A stretch of 64,000 nucleotides of DNA from Rhabdornis inornatus (GCA_013397075.1 VWZS01000547.1:2860168-2924167); one strand, 5' to 3'. Shown: positions 1 to 14,997, numbered from the stretch's first letter. Numbers and translations: made by a program. Notes: generated from the sequence alone by a model not told the origin.

Positions 1-1339
1 TCCCACCTTTCCTATCTCATATCAGCAAATTGCATTGGGAACACGATTACAACTCCCACCACAAAATCCACCATTACTTCCACTTATTTATGCTTTTGAA
101 TTATTGGCAAACAAATACTAGAGAACACTGAAGTAAATAAAAAGAGGGAAATATACAAGAGTATTAACATATGACCAACTACATGAAACTTAAATAAAAA
201 TATGGAGTAGTTTTTATGCAGAGGACAAGGACTGCAAAGTTTGTTTATAAAGGAGTCTGGTTGTCTTCCAAGTTTCACGTTCCAGCCTGAAAATAACTTC
301 TTAAAACAGCTGTCAGGTTTTTTTGGGAGGAGGAAGAATGATCTACCAGCAAATACGACCTTTCTTTAGAGCACATGAGTTATCATGGGTTGTGCTTCAC
401 AGAGAAAATTCAACTCCTGTGTGGCCCCCAAAATCTGGAATCAAGAACATGGAAGAGCATCCAGAAGGAAAACCCAGCCTGCATGGAGAGCTCACAAAAT
501 AGAGAAGCACCATGGTCTCAGTGCTCAGGAGACCACGGCAATTAATCATCCCCCATTGGGCCAAAAATCAGCTCTTAATCTTCCTTCCACTTAATTCTTT
601 GAAAACATTTTTTTTCACCAATTAACATCTTATTCAAGTAGATTTTAAAAAAATCAAAATCAAAAATGGCAATATATTTTAAAATTAAGCAATTAAAGCT
701 CCAAATTTCATAATAGTATATTTTAAAGACAAACATCAAGAAACTCAACAAATTACTGACTGTGCTGTTAACATCACTTTAGTGATGACCTCTCAGATTT
801 TCATGATTCACTTGCTCTCTGCTGTCTTGGCTGATAAAACAGCAGCTAAAAACATGTAAACTTTTTTGTACAATGTACACTGATAGTTCAAAAACTCCCA
901 ATTTCTCCACACATGGAGACACATTCACAACAGAAGCACTCACATAAACAGTTGTGCTAAGTAGTCCCTGTACCCAAAACAAAATTATTAGCTGGATATA
1001 TTTACTGAATCAGTCACTTCCACATCTGGCACAGGTGGAGGCTTCTCCACATTTTAAAGGTCCTGGAATTTTCTTTGGGGAGCATAAAATCATAAAAATT
1101 CGCTATGATATACTGTTGCTGCTGCAGTATGTTTTTCCTATCTCCAACATCCAAAAAGTTAAATTTTGTTTCAGGAAAAAGCAGGAATTGCCCCAGATGC
1201 AAAGCAGCATCAGAAAACTTGAGACCATTAAAGAACCACTTCCTTCCTTCCGAAAAAGTGTATCTTAAAACCCCTCTGTCTTCCAGAGCCAGTGTGGCAT
1301 TGCAAAAGAAAGTCATTAACTGCTTTGTATTAAAATAGA

Positions 1340-1368
1340 CAAACAAACAAATAAAAAAAAAAAAATCT
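1340..1368. repeat. Short CAAA/A-rich simple repeat
   Basis: A few CAAA units run into a run of A. It is a simple repeat inside the ADCY9 intron and does not follow an obvious retroposon 3' end. Confidence 0.6.
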
Positions 1369-3166
1369 TGCTGTGCTGAACCTCCAGTCCTTTATACCAT
1401 TTTTTGGAATGACAGTCCTTGGTATCCCCATAGTCCCCCATTCCTTTTCACTCTAATATCCAAGTGCAGATTTGACTTTTTAAGACCTCCAACTATTTTA
1501 TGAAGGATTTATACTGCCACAAAGTACAATTTTCCCCTTTATTCCCCCTTCAATGTGTGAACAGAAATGCTATTAGCTGAAAATGTGTGGGACTGTGATA
1601 TGAGAAAATAAAAAGAAACACCCTGTGCCCCACAGAACAATAATACTAATTTTAGCTACTCACTATTCACTATTTAGTCTATTTAACCATGCTCCAGTAA
1701 CAAGCACCTGGATTTCTGGACAAACCTCAGATACAGCATTTTGGGAACCACTGTCACCAAAACATTAGCACAGTTTGTTATGAATAAACGAGCTCATGTC
1801 CCTACCTCAGCACAGAGCAGCACTTAATGAGTTCATGAGTGTCACTCATGAACCACAGGCACAGTTTAGGAGTGAACACAGGTATGATTGCTTGGGATTT
1901 AAACCTAGGTTTAGGATTCCCATGGCAGAATGCACAGTAGAAATCTCAAATTCATCACCACATCTTCAGGATGCTTCTAGTGCCACATTAAAAATTCCTC
2001 ACATTGGCAAGAATTACACTTCATGGAACAGGAAACTGAAGCAGGGTTTTCTAGAAGTTTAAAAGAGCAAGCAGGAACACCATGATACAGCCCCAAAGAC
2101 ACCCAACAAGAGCCTGAAGTGGAGTTGGATCAGACCCACCTCCTCTGGCAGGTTATTGCATGGACATGGCCAAAAAATGATACACTCAGACAGCCCAATG
2201 TCTAGACAAGGGGGTTACAGGAATGGACTCCACAGCTGCAGACGAGGAGTTTATTCATTAGGAAAATTAAAGGACTCCAGTTCTCAAACCAGCACCTGAC
2301 CCAGCCTCCTTTACCGCTGTATCCATGCACAAGTCACACACCTTTAATCCACACCAGTTACTCAAATACCTGCGGATCTTTCCAGTGCCTGCACTGTGCC
2401 AACGTGGGAGACTTTTATCCCCTGACAAAGGAAAGAGTAAATACTAGAGAGTAAAATTTCATCCCCATTTATTATGGTTCAGCTATATATTAATATAGAA
2501 ATATCCAAATGTATATAAATCAAAAGATTTATTTTAGGCTTTCTTGAAAGTAAAGCGTGATTTCCTTCAGCTTAGGAGACAGGAAAAAGTCACATCAGGA
2601 AAAGAAAAAGCTCAGAAAATGAGAACCATTTCTTTGTCCCGCCAGGTTCTAACACAGCCATGACCAGCTCCAGGCACGGGATCCTTGCTGGATTTGCTCC
2701 ATTATAGCCCAGCCATGAATTCAGGCTGCCTCACCTTCTTCCCTTCCTCGATAATGCACAGCCCCTGAGCCGTGTGGAGCAGGACAGCACAGCTAGAATG
2801 GGTTATTGGGGTCTTTCTGCTGTCACTATATGAACACAAAGCTCACTGGGGCTCAGCCCCACTGGCTCCTCAGCACCTGAGGAGCCCAGGCAGCAGCGCA
2901 GGCTTCATTATTTCCATATTGCTCCTTACCTGAGAGGTGCCTCAGTGTACAAATAAAGATCCAAGGGTGAGCCCTTTCAATGACCATCTAACACCAGCTA
3001 CACTTCACTGGTTCACTCTCCATGAGATTGTCCTCCAGCAGTCATTACAGCAGGGTCGTAATTTTATATATGCATTGGAAGGGCAATAAAAACTCTCATA
3101 AATACTGCAGGCCATCCTTCTTCTGACCCCAAAATCTGTGTTTATAGCTTAACTCTTCGTGTTTGT

Positions 3167-3344
3167 TGCCCAGAGAAGTTGTGGATGCCCCATCCCTGGA
3201 AGTGTCCAAGACCAGGCTGGACGGGGCTTGGAGCAACCTGGAACAGTGGAAGGGGTCCCTGCCCATGGAAAGGGGTGGAGATGGATGAGCTTTAAGGTCC
3301 TTCCAACCCAAGCCATGCTGTGATTCTCTGATTTTATAGTGAAT
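3167..3344 (+). mobile_element. CR1 LINE 3'-end fragment
   Basis: The sequence reads along the plus strand like a CR1 3' end. It has the 'cctggaagtgtccaag' and 'ggagcaacctgg' blocks, then 'ctttaaggtccttccaaccc' and a degenerate ATTCT-type tail. The 5' part is missing, as is usual for CR1 copies truncated on insertion. It lies in the ADCY9 intron, antisense to that gene. Confidence 0.9.
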
Positions 3345-4663
3345 CACCTAAATACAGCAGCAAAGACTTTTGGAGCAACATTTAGCTTTACTTGTATCAG
3401 TGAGTCATAGGCTACATTTAAAGCTGGTTTACTTAGACAAGCTATAGGCATGCTCAATGTATATTCGATGCAGCTCCTGAATTGTGTTATGTATTTCCCT
3501 CACGCAGGCTGTTGTGTTACCATAACATCCCAAAGATGACATTTAACACAGACAATCTCTTTATTTCCTCAAATCAATAATTCTGCTGTTAAAACCAACC
3601 AGCTCCTCTTTGAAGTGACACAATTCTAACTAAATTTCAACAAGTGCCATCTGAATTCAGAGGATTTGGTGCTCCAAAAGCTGCCCCAAACACTGGTGGG
3701 GCATGGTCCAACCCCTGCATTTACTAAGGAGCACAAGAATTAACTTTGCTCCAAATGAGGTAGACAAATAACGCTCCGTCAGCACAATCCCTCTCCATTA
3801 CAGCAGCAGCACAGCTCACAGTAATTTATGACCCTCTTGGCTGCATGCTTGGCTATGGCTGATATTAGGATCATACAACTCCCATCACAACCCAAATCCC
3901 AAAACATACAACTAATACCATTTCTTTAAGTACTCTGCAAATACACTGCTTCAAAGAAGCACTGGTGAGGGTGGAAGCCGAGCAGGCAAATCTCCTAACT
4001 TGGAAAAACAAATTTTTAATCTTAATTTTAAGACAAATTCCAACTTTGTCACCTCCTGAAATCTTGGAAAGAATTAAATGCATAACAGATGTACTCCATT
4101 TTAAATATAGCCGCATCACGCACGCGTTTTTTAGAACACACAGAAAACACTGTGCCTGATAAAAATGCCTCCCGTATGCTCTGATTCACTTCAGTACCCC
4201 ATTATGGACACAAAATCATTCCTGACTCCTGATCTGCAAACAGCCATGGCCAAACCGGCTCTACCCCAAGCAGGGATAAGGAACAAAGCAAAAGGATCAT
4301 CCCAGTGCTTTATCAGGGTCAGAAACCACCACCTTCCTGATGACATCCTCTGCCTTCACTCTTAAAAAGTGGCATTCTTGATGTGCTGAAGCTCCCACCT
4401 TCTGCTACCAGGTAAGTTCTATGATGCTCCCTATTAAATAGAGCCAAGCAAAGCTTTTAGTAAGAAGTGTCACCCAGTTCATGAACACACAGCCATTTGT
4501 GCTGTAAGCATTAAACACGTTTTCCAAACTGACTAAACACGATTCAAGCATCTGATTATGGAGAAATAACAGACTGCAGCAGCAACTCGGATCATTTTCA
4601 CATAAAAAAACATTCTAAGGGTGCACATAGTTACTGAAATGCTATATATACACATGTACATGC

Positions 4664-4957
4664 TGAAAGAGAGAGTATGGAGTGACAGGAGAAGGGGGAA
4701 TGGCTTCCCACTGCCAAAGGGCAGGGATGGATAGGATACTGGGAAGGAATTGTTCCCTATGAATGTGATCAGGCCCCAGCACAGGGTGCCCAGAGAAGCT
4801 GTGGCTGCCCCTGGATCCCTGGAAGTGTCCAAGGCCAGGCTAGATAGAGCTTGGAGCAACCTGGGACAGTGGAAGGTGTCCCTGACCAAGGTAGGGAGGC
4901 AGAACTGGATGATCCTCAAGGTCCCTTCCAACCTAAACCATTCTACAATTCTATGAA
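4664..4957 (+). mobile_element. CR1 LINE 3'-end fragment
   Basis: About 290 bp of CR1 3' end in plus orientation. It covers the region that resembles the end of the reverse-transcriptase frame, the conserved 'ggaagtgtccaaggccagg' block, and a 3' terminus with ATTCT-type repeats. It is 5'-truncated and lies in the ADCY9 intron. Its blocks are closer to the typical sequence than those of the copy at 3167. Confidence 0.93.
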
Positions 4958-5474
4958 CTCAACGGTTTTATGTAATTCAAGATTTTTGGATTTATTTGTG
5001 GAAAATTATCATCAAACATCAAATGAAAGTATATGACACAGGTAAACGTGACTTCAATGAAGACTAGCAGACCTTTTGTTTATCTCTGTATCCACAGCAA
5101 ATTCCAGCAGCAGCACTGTTTCATAACCAAAGACGTATATGTTACTTTAACATTCTCAGCAGAAAAATTTATTTGCTGATCATTAAAGATTCCAGAACCT
5201 CGGGTGAGGCATGGGGCGTGTATGTTTCTCTTAAAACGGTTTATTGGAATTATGAAACAACTTACAATAAATTTTCTCATGCTCACATGGTATTTTTAAG
5301 AACACTCTCCGCTTCTAGATGATGCCACATTGCCAAGCAGCAAGTAAAACATTAAACACTATTCATATTGTCTCATTAGTAACTTATATGTGCGTGAGAG
5401 AGAATCTCCTTCATAACACAGATCTTACTAGCAAGGTCAGTCCCAAATAGGGAGTCAGACAGATGTAAACAACT

Positions 5475-5942
5475 TCCCAGAATCCAGGAATGGCTTGGGT
5501 TGGGAGGTGACCTTACAGCCCGTCCAGTTCCACCCCCTGCCATGGGCAGGGACACCTTCCCCTATCCCAGGTTGCTCCAAGCCCTGTCCAACCTGGCCTT
5601 GGACACTGCCAGGGATTTACGGGCAGCCACAGCTTCTCTGAGCACCCTATGCCAGGGCCTCCCCACCCTCCCAGGGAAGAATTTCTTCCAAATGTCCCAA
5701 CTAACCCTGCCCTCTGGCAGTGGGAAGCCATTCCCCTTGTCTTGTCCCTCCAGGTCCTTGTAAATAGTTTCTCTTTATGTTTCTTGTCACCTCCCTTTAG
5801 CTACTGTAAAGCCACAACTAGGTCACCCCAAAGCCTTCTCTTCTCCAGGCTGAACATTCCCCATTCCCTCAGTGTTTCCTCATAGGAGAGGTGCTCCATC
5901 CCCCTAATCAACCCAGTGGCCTCCTCTAGACCCACTCCAAAG
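5475..5942 (-). mobile_element. CR1 LINE 3'-end fragment, minus orientation
   Basis: About 470 bp that reads as CR1 on the minus strand: the 3' terminus is at the left, with the paired 'ccttggacactgccaggg' and 'ggttgctccaagccctgtcc' blocks. It extends further 5' than its neighbours, into the segment with 'ttctcttctccaggctgaac'. It is inactive, being truncated and frame-broken. Confidence 0.93.
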
Positions 5943-8900
5943 AAGAGTCAAGTTTTAAAAACTGGAAATAGATGGCAAAAGCTAGAAAAGCCTTGGATCA
6001 AAGCCTGGTTATGTGCTGGTGCACAGCCACTGTGTGTGACACGGCAGAGTCTCCATCCCTGCCCTGGAAGCCTGTGGCCACTTCTCCGAGCACAGCCTGA
6101 ACGCAGACCTGCTGGAAACAGCTCTTCCCAAGCATCACGCTGTCTAAACAAAGGAAATTTGGAGCTGATGTTGTACCTGGTCTCTTTGCAAATACTGCCC
6201 TTATACAGGAACATTTCCTCATTACATCCTGCCTGTAGCACTGCTCCTGTCAGGCCCTGAGCAATTCCAAAAGATTTATCTTCTGGACGCTCGTCCAAGT
6301 CGGTCAGAGGTGAGAGACACTCAGTACCTACAGGACACACTTCAAGCATCCACTAAACACAGGTTAAACAAGGCAAGAATTTCATTCCAAGAACTACTGG
6401 AGACACCTACGGAAAAGCTTCCCAGGGAGGTCTTCTGAAAAAAGCACAACCAAAAACTGACTTCTACTCCATCTCTCAGGCACCTGCATCTGAGTCAAAA
6501 CAGCAAAGCTGCACATTTAACAACTGCAAAGATCCCATTTTTTACTCAAACATCCTCATTCATCTAATGAACTTAAAGAATTAAGCATGCAATATCAGAA
6601 GTTTTCATACATTTCCTGTGGTTGTGTGAATGTTTCATGGCATGTTTCATTTCAATTACAGACTTAACTTTTTTTTATGATGTGGGTTTTTTGAGGGTTT
6701 TTAGTTTTTTAGCTTATTGTGCAGTTAAATGCAGTCAAACTACAACGATTTTGTCCCTTCAAGCATACAAATAAATGTTAATATCAGTCATACTGTTTAC
6801 CAGTTTGTTTTGCTTTCCACTTTTCCCCCCTCTGTTTTAAAGGCCTTTCCATCAAGGCCAAGAAATCAGTAATACTGGAAGGAAATTAAGCTGTTATAAA
6901 CAGAGACAGCTGGATTTTGATGCTTTTGGGCTCTTTCCTGCACAGCCCTTCTTCCCCCATTGCAGTGGCAGGACCTCTGGTTTATGGAATCACATACCCA
7001 GCAGGAGCTCTGGGAATTCCAGCCTGTGACAACATCCACACAAGCAGATTTGAGTTAACTTCAGCTGAAGGAAAAAAAAAAAAACCACGAAAGCAAGCAA
7101 ACTGCTCTTTCTTGAGCAGATCATCAAGATGTTACTTTTCCTCTGTTTGCATGCTCCTGCACATGTTAAGCAGCAGACAGAAGAAGATCCCATCACCAAG
7201 CTAGTGGACTTTATTCAGCCAGATCCTCTGGACTGTGCCAATTTTGGAGATTTTATAAGTAATGAATGCTATTTTATGACAGCAACATGATTTCTAAATT
7301 TATCATGTCAAGTTGAAGGCAACAGTTTTAGACGTGCAACAAGAGGAACAGTAAGTGCTATCAGTGAAATAAAGACTTGCAATATAATCATTATTTAGAT
7401 GGTTTGCCAAGAATTCCCACAGTAAGTTACTGTAGCAAACACAAACTCAAAAAATTTACAGGCAGTTGAGAGGGAGATTTTGATCCTGAGGGATGCTAGC
7501 TGAAGAACTGTATCTAGAACATTTTGTTCCTCCACAAAGAATTTCAGAACCATGAAAAAATACCAATCCCTCAAGCCATATATCCAGTAGGCTTATTGCT
7601 CAAGGTTAAAACATTTGGGGGTGCAAATGAAAGAGAGTATTAATTTGGTGAAAACAATTTAGCTTGAAAGGGCAGTAAAGATTTCTGGAGTAGTCCAATA
7701 CTGACAAATGCCTTGCCAGAACCACCTCACCAGCCAAATCTGTGCTGCTGCCTAAGACAGAAGCCGTGCCCAAACACAACCTCTGAGCAAAGAATGAGCT
7801 GTAATTCCATGGTACATCCCCAGTTTAGGCTTTTTTTCCGAGTACAACTTTATATTTTCACCAATTATTACTTGGAAGCAAGCAGCTACACTTTCAAACC
7901 CTGCATGGCTCTTCTTTGAGTTCCAACAATTCCCTCCAAACCTATGAAAGAGCCATCACAATAACGCGAACTTATATAACAGAACCTGTTAAAATGTGTT
8001 AATGAGGCTATATTGACTAGCTGGCTTCTCTGCAAAAGCAACTCCCACTGGAAGTTAAAAATTTAAAGGCTAGGAATTTTTCTTTCTTCCTTTCTTTTCA
8101 AAGGACAGAAATGAGATTGAAAATCATCTAAAAATAGCCAAGAATTTTCAAGTGTCAGCTGTAACGGAAAGAGGAATGGCTGTCTCTCCTTACAGAGCCA
8201 GGATGGATGGAGTGAGCTTGTGATTCAGGATCAAGAGAGAGCTAACACACAAACTATAGATGGTAGAAAATAATTCTAATTTCCTCATTTTAACAATATT
8301 CCAGGACAATCGACAGCAAATTGAAATCCAGTGAAATTGTACTTTAAAAGTGGTGAATGTAAATTCTTATATTCTTTGCCTGCCAGCAGACATGAAGTAC
8401 ATATTGTGAAATAACTGCAAAAAGAGTTTTAAACAACCCATTCAAATCATGCATCCTCCTCATGACTGAAGATGAATATAAATTACATGTCTTTGACTTT
8501 GTTTTGTCTTTTCCATCAATCTTTTTCCCCAAAAAGCACCATGTCAAGCCTTCCATTTAAAGAAGGCGATCTCTCACATTTCAACAGTTCCCCACTTCTT
8601 AAAATTTTTTGTTGTAAAAAGGAGAAGGAAGTTCAGATTTGCAATTTGTAGGGTACCTGTATACATCATGCACCCAGATTTGGGGGACAGAAATACAGGT
8701 CAAAGACTCTGCACATGATGACCAGAATGCAGCAGAACCCACGGTGTCCCTCCAGTATCACAGCACCTGAGATTTCAGCCCTCGCTTTTCCCATGTTCTG
8801 GAAGGAAACTCTGCTGTGGCCATGCTCACTTGAGCTCCTGCAGGATGCAAATGTTTTAAGGTCTGTTGAAACTGTTCCTTCACCCCACAGTGTTCAGGGT

Positions 8901-11900
8901 TAAAGGGCTTAAACAGGCAGAGCTGCAGCACTTGACAACCAGACTCTCAGTACTGCCTTGACTTATTTATTAATTAGTGTCAGGATGTAAAAAATTCAAA
9001 CCAGATCCCACACTGTTAAACAAAGTGTATGGTTAGGGCCAGGCTCCATCCCCTTCAAAGTGAAGAACTCTACATGAGTTTGAACTATGTTTATAAATTA
9101 TTTTTTCACTGTGTCCAGTCAAATTAGCCTGTAAACAAGTTATCAAAACTCAAAGCCTCAAATGCAATATCCACGTTTCTCTTAAATAATAAAAGCAGCT
9201 GAAGTGTGAATGTTTTTAATGGCAACATTTTTCTACTTGGTTTTGCACAAATAAACGATAAGCAAGTCAAAAAATCTTCTTCAAAATTTGAAGAAATTGT
9301 GACCTTCCTGTCCAGGTCTGGAAGCAATCTGAGCAGTACCTGCACATCAACTCAGGTTTACTTAGAGAAAAACTTATGTCATTTCATCAAGTCATATTTG
9401 GAAAGCTCAATAATCACTAGGTTTTCCTACCGAGCTCTTTCCTTTGTTTATAGCTATGAAAGACATCTTCACAGAGTGAAGACTTGACAAGAACCAGGTT
9501 GAAAAACTATACTCACTATTTACCTCCTTTTCTTTATGCTATTACATGGTAAAATTACAGATCATGTCAAAATGTTACATCAATGTAGAATTTGCTTCTC
9601 CCTGGCAATATGCCTTAGTGCAAATTACCTTTAATTATTATTCTTTATCTGTCACTGAACACTTTCCATTTTTGAAATACAGGAGTGAAGTCAAGCTGTG
9701 TATGATATTTTATTTTCACTGTCACACATAAGATCATGAACCACTACCTCAACAACAGTTAATAGGTCAGATTATGTAAAACTGATAAATTGATTGGTCA
9801 CTACAATTTTCTATCATGGTCAGCACTCAAAATTCTCTTTGTGGGAAAGTAAAAGTACATACATGTGTTTACTTAATTATCACTTCTTTAAAATATGGAC
9901 ATTTGTTGTGTCTATTTTTGCCTGATCATCAGATCAGTATCAGAACACATGAAATCCAGATTCACAGTGTCTGTCACAAGCCAGTTCAATAAATATAAAA
10001 AGCCTGTATCTAAAGACTTATATTTATGGAACATGATGAAACAGAAGTTGAACAGAAAGACCTGCACAGCAGCTGGCAAGACACAAGACAAGCACCTTAA
10101 CCCCTCTCATTGACCCCAAAACCCTCACTTGTCAAAGGCTAAAGCTGCCCTTAGCCCCAGAGCAAAGCTGAATCTGCAGAGCTCTCTGCAGAGCCATCCT
10201 GCTGGCATGAGCACAAGCCTTCTAGATTTACACTGTGCCCAGCAGGCTAGGCTAAAAAGCCAAGCAAAACTTTCATCTGATCTTTCCTCTACCTCTGAAC
10301 TTGGAGAAGCACATGACAGCTACAGGTCCTCTGTGCACAGCACTGCTAAAGGACAGGGACTCAGGGCAGGCATGGCACACTCCAGGGCTGCCAGGGGTGC
10401 TCTCCCCTGACCGGCCACAGAGAGGAGGAAGCGAAGAAAAATTCAACGATTTATCTCTTCATAACCTGACCCAAGATTTTTGCCTTTCAGGAACACCCAT
10501 GCCATGTTCCCTGCAACCCAAATGTGAAGCAGCAGTGGAGCAGCAAGTCAGCAAGCAGAGCTGCATCCCATGTGCCATGGGAAAAGCACCCCCGGGGTCA
10601 CAGGCTGCCACCCTGTAAAGAGGCAGGCTATTCACAGACTAAAAGGTTTCACCATTGAGCAAAATGGTGACTTTATAACCAATTTAATTATTACTTAAGA
10701 AACATTTAAAATTATTGGCAGATATTAAAAGAAACACAGAGAACAGTGGAAGCAGCACACGAGCTGGAGATCTTTAAAAAGCTTTCTTGGGAACAGCCAC
10801 TGCTGGCCACAGGTGAACTGGTGGGTGCTCCTGCAGTAAGTGCTGTGAAAGCCAAGCTCCTCTGTGCCACCAGCCCTGGCTCAGCCAGGTGACAGAGAAC
10901 ACAAGAACCCCTTACCATTTCCTCCATGATGAAATAAGGGAAAAAAATCAGAGAGAAAAGCGCAGCTGCATTGTCAAGAGCTTCTAACAGGAATACAGTA
11001 ATAAAGCCACTCCTTGAGGCAAACTTAACAAGGAGATGTCTGGCTGCAGAAAGTTTGGGAATTATTTTGGGTATCAGTGCACACAGAGAGGTCTCAAATG
11101 AAATCATGGTTCTTCTGTGCTATGCCCTATAAACACAGAGAAAGCATTCTTGCCCCAACATGCTTACGTATTTTGAGCACTCAAAAAACAAGATGCTGGT
11201 GACCCTGGTATTTCTGGAAGAGTTGCTGGCTGGTAAATAGCAATATTGTGACCTCCCAAGTAACAAGAGAGAGAAATGCAAACAACCAGGAAGAACAGAG
11301 CAAAACAAACATATTTCCATAAGCAGAACTTTTTATATCCCAGGAGATCTCTGCCTCCAGAGCTGAAAAGGGACACATTAACCTGTGTTTATTGTGACTC
11401 TCAGTATCTCATAATCTTCAATAAATTTATTTGCTAGGAAGCTCTTCAGGAAAACAGAAGAAGTGAATTGTCTCAAATCCTACAGGAAAATTATTATGGA
11501 AAATAAAATTGAACTGATGGCTGGGGTTTACCTGCAGATCTCAAAAATTCACTGCAATGCTGCTCTCTTGCACTCCCTTCACATCCAAGGGGATCAGGTA
11601 CTGTGAAAAAAGGGGGTCTAAGGAATCTTAAAGCATAGAGCAGTCAGGCAAAAATATTACAAGGTATCATTGGCAAGCTTTCCTTGTTGGTTTCTTTTAG
11701 ACACCATCTATTTAATTCTGAAGACAGAACCAGGAGGGAACATACCAGAGCCCCACTGCTTGCACTAAGGAGCCAAGGAAGTAAAGGAGGAAGAAAAGAT
11801 ATCCCCATCCTAAGATTCCAGTGGCCCATAAAACAGAAAGAAATTTAGTTTTGCCTCATCTCCAAAAAACAGGAAGAGCAGCACTAGGACAACTTGGGGT

Positions 11901-14900
11901 ACATGAACCTGAGTATTTCAAACAGAATGGGGAGCAGGGTTTTGAAGCAATTTGCCCAAGTGACTCCCCCACACCCTGCTTCGGTGCACTGTGGAGAGCT
12001 GAACCTGGATTCCTTTGGGGTGAATCGAGCCAAAGGACTGGCTCCAGGAGCATGCCTGATGTGCTCCAGCCACAGAGGTGCTTTTGTTCCAAGACCTGCT
12101 CCAGGAGCAGTGTTAGGTAGAAGTCTGAAGTGTGCAGAACGTGGACATCGTGTGCTCAGCACCTCCTATTTTGCTCTTTGAAGAGTTTACTTGCTCCCGT
12201 TGACTCGGCCTCAAAGACAGCTTCAATTGCTGCAGCTCAGACAATTAAGAGATAATAGAAGACATACAGCATAAAAAATAGGATATAATTAAGATATCAA
12301 AGGTTGAAAGGAAGCTGAGAATTAAAGCACTGGTAGGGAAACAAAGCTTATGCCTGTTATCTGTACAGCACTTTTATACTTGAAGAGAGTACAGGGTATG
12401 ACATAATTAAACAACCACTACAAACTTCCTCTTCTCTATCACTACTATCAACAGATTCCCAGGGAAAATAGTAAAGCAAAGCTTCCTAACAGCACCTCCA
12501 TTCACAGAACTGAGCAGGTGCTTGGCAGAGATCAATTAATTAAGAGGTGAAATTCTCAGTTTCCCTTATTAAATCTCAGAGCTGCTCCCTAACAAAACCC
12601 TCCCCTGCAGCAGATCCTACACACCAGCCCGTGGCACTGCTGTTTGATGGCTTTTATCATCGGCTTTGATGTATTTTTTCCCCTGATGGCATTTACCATC
12701 AGCTGAGTAATCTGGCTGCAGAACAAAGTTCTGAGGAAACAGGAAAAAATGGGCAGCTCTGAAGCACCCACTAACTACCACATCCCCTGAGGGTCTGTGC
12801 ATGGGAGGGAACACAGTAAGTGTGCTACAAACCTGTGGCTAAGGCAGTCATGGCAAAGGTCTGCTTGGCTTACAAGTCCACACAGCCTCTGATTTCTCTA
12901 ACTGCATAAGACATTGGTAAGAAATGGCAGCTGAACACAGCTCTACAAAAAAATACAGAAGGGAAATGGGGGAAAAATCAAAGCCCAACCCATATTCCTC
13001 GTTAAAGCAATTCTTACCACATGCTCCAACTGCTTTCATAGCTTCATTTCAGGGTAAGAAGAGACCATTAAACGTCAGTTCACAAAGCAAATTTCATCTT
13101 ATCTAGACTGCATATCAGTTTGTCCATCTGTAGTACCCTGGCTGAAGCAGGAGCTGTGAAAGGCATTCAGAGCTGCAAAATCCAAACCTCTGTACTGAGG
13201 AGGCAGAGCAGCCTCTGCCCTCTTATGATAAATGTAACCAAGGACAGAACAGAAGTCTGAGAAAGACCATGAAAAAGGCACTGCTGGCATGTGGTATAAT
13301 TGCTCTACACAGTGCTCTTGTGATCTCCTAGAAAATATAAACAAATAAATAAGAATATTTAGGAGCAGTACTGTCAGTCTCCACAACTAAATTCACGTCA
13401 GTTTGGGATTAATATTGAGAACAGTTATAAATGCAGCAAAAACACTGAATTTTATTTGTTGCAACAACACAGCCTTCACACTGCATTTGGCTGTAAAGGC
13501 ACATGGAAGAGGGAAATATCACAGGGATGTTTCTCTACAACCTGTTCAATCTATTTCCATTAGAACAGCAAAATTCATTTTAGAGTAACAACGAGGTTAT
13601 GCCTGATGCTGTTTTCTTGAAAGCACACTCCCACTGAAATACATCAGTGTCAACACTTTCCAAAGAAATTAACTGAATTTGTATTTTTAGAAGCTAAACA
13701 GCAAGCCAAAGCCCAGGGACACACATCTGCTTCAGCGCTGTGGCTGCCAGGCACCAATGTCACTGCTGATGTCGTTGCCTGCCCTAAGCCCCTGCTGCAG
13801 CCCCGCTGCAGGACAGCCTGCTTACCAAAAGTAAGTTTTTGTGTCACATAAAAACAAGCACCTGCCAGGGGCAAGTGGCTGCCACTGCCACCATTGCTCT
13901 GCAGTGCTCTCCCCACGTCCTTACTCACTGACCTTTCTACCACCATCCTGGCCTCTTTTTGTGTCTGTTGCCACAAATATCCCCTTCCTCCATCACAATG
14001 CCAGTTTATGACTCCTTTGGGTTCTTCCACTCAGTTTTCCAGCTTACTCCATCAAAATGGGTACTTTTATAAGCAGAAAGAATAAACTCACAAAGCATAA
14101 CAGGGTTTGTTACATATTTGACTCCCATTTTGATCCATCTGCTCCCCACCTTGGACTATGAGCACTGCAGACAATAGTCTCCCCGTGAGACAAAGGCACG
14201 GCACTGAAGAGACACAGCTTTGATAAAAGAGACAATTAAATCCTCAGCTCGTACAATCCTCCTGCACGCGCCTCTAAGTGCTGCTAGAAAGCAGCCAAGA
14301 GTTTCACTCCAAAATGAACACTGTAAAAAAATGAAAATCAGACTCTTAACCAAGGGGAACCGAAGGATCCTTCATTTTGTTCTCCAAAAGGCAAATTTGC
14401 CGTTTCATCCCCAAATCCTTCGAGCTGCAGATATGAGAGCATCTGCCAGCTCACTGAGCCACCTGAGTAACTTTTTCCAGCCTAACTCCAAACTGCAACA
14501 ACTTGCCATATCAAACTGCCAAATCTACAGTGCTCATTTCTTTCTGTGAATCCAGCTGTCATTTTTCCCAAATGCCTTCGCAGTCCCAACTCTCCCGATG
14601 CCAAAAAAAACCTTTTCACAGATATACATAATTTTGCAAAACACATATGCTCTCTGTATGGCACATGAAGTCAATTAACAAGTTTACTTACTGAATTAAA
14701 GGATGACACACAACAGTAAAACAAAAACCTCTTGCAGACAGCAAACACATGAACCTTCTCCTCCCTACAAGGCAACACTCTCAGAAGGAGCACTGAGTTT
14801 TAAAGCCTATTTTGAGTACCACAGATGATCTTTCACGCTTATCTCCGTGGCATCTTTTATCCTGTAACTCCCTGAGTGTTTGTGATCATCAGCAGACAGA

Positions 14901-14997
14901 ATTAAATGTAAAACATGGTCAGCAAGCACAAAGCAGGCACTGGGGCAACTCTGTTCCCTCACAAAAGAAAAAACAAGCACAAAATAAAAGCACGTAC

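Larger units (their letters stand above)
1..14997 (-). other. ADCY9: ADCY9 intron after the first coding exon (partial)
   Basis: This stretch follows the donor site of the ADCY9 first coding exon and must be intron, because the next coding segment of the family (after the Gly at residue 567) is not found anywhere in it. It is AT-rich, with many short open frames that carry no recognisable domain. It contains three CR1 fragments (about 3167-3344, 4664-4957 and 5475-5942) and short A-rich or CAAA-rich runs near 1340 and 7070. Mammalian ADCY9 also has a very long intron here. Apart from these repeats I see no gene, RNA gene or convincing regulatory block. Confidence 0.8.

Noticed and set aside
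10649..10670. 8-bp perfect hairpin TCACCATT / AATGGTGA with a 6-nt loop
   Set aside because: Arms this short are common by chance in 64 kb, and no flanking features suggest an RNA gene.
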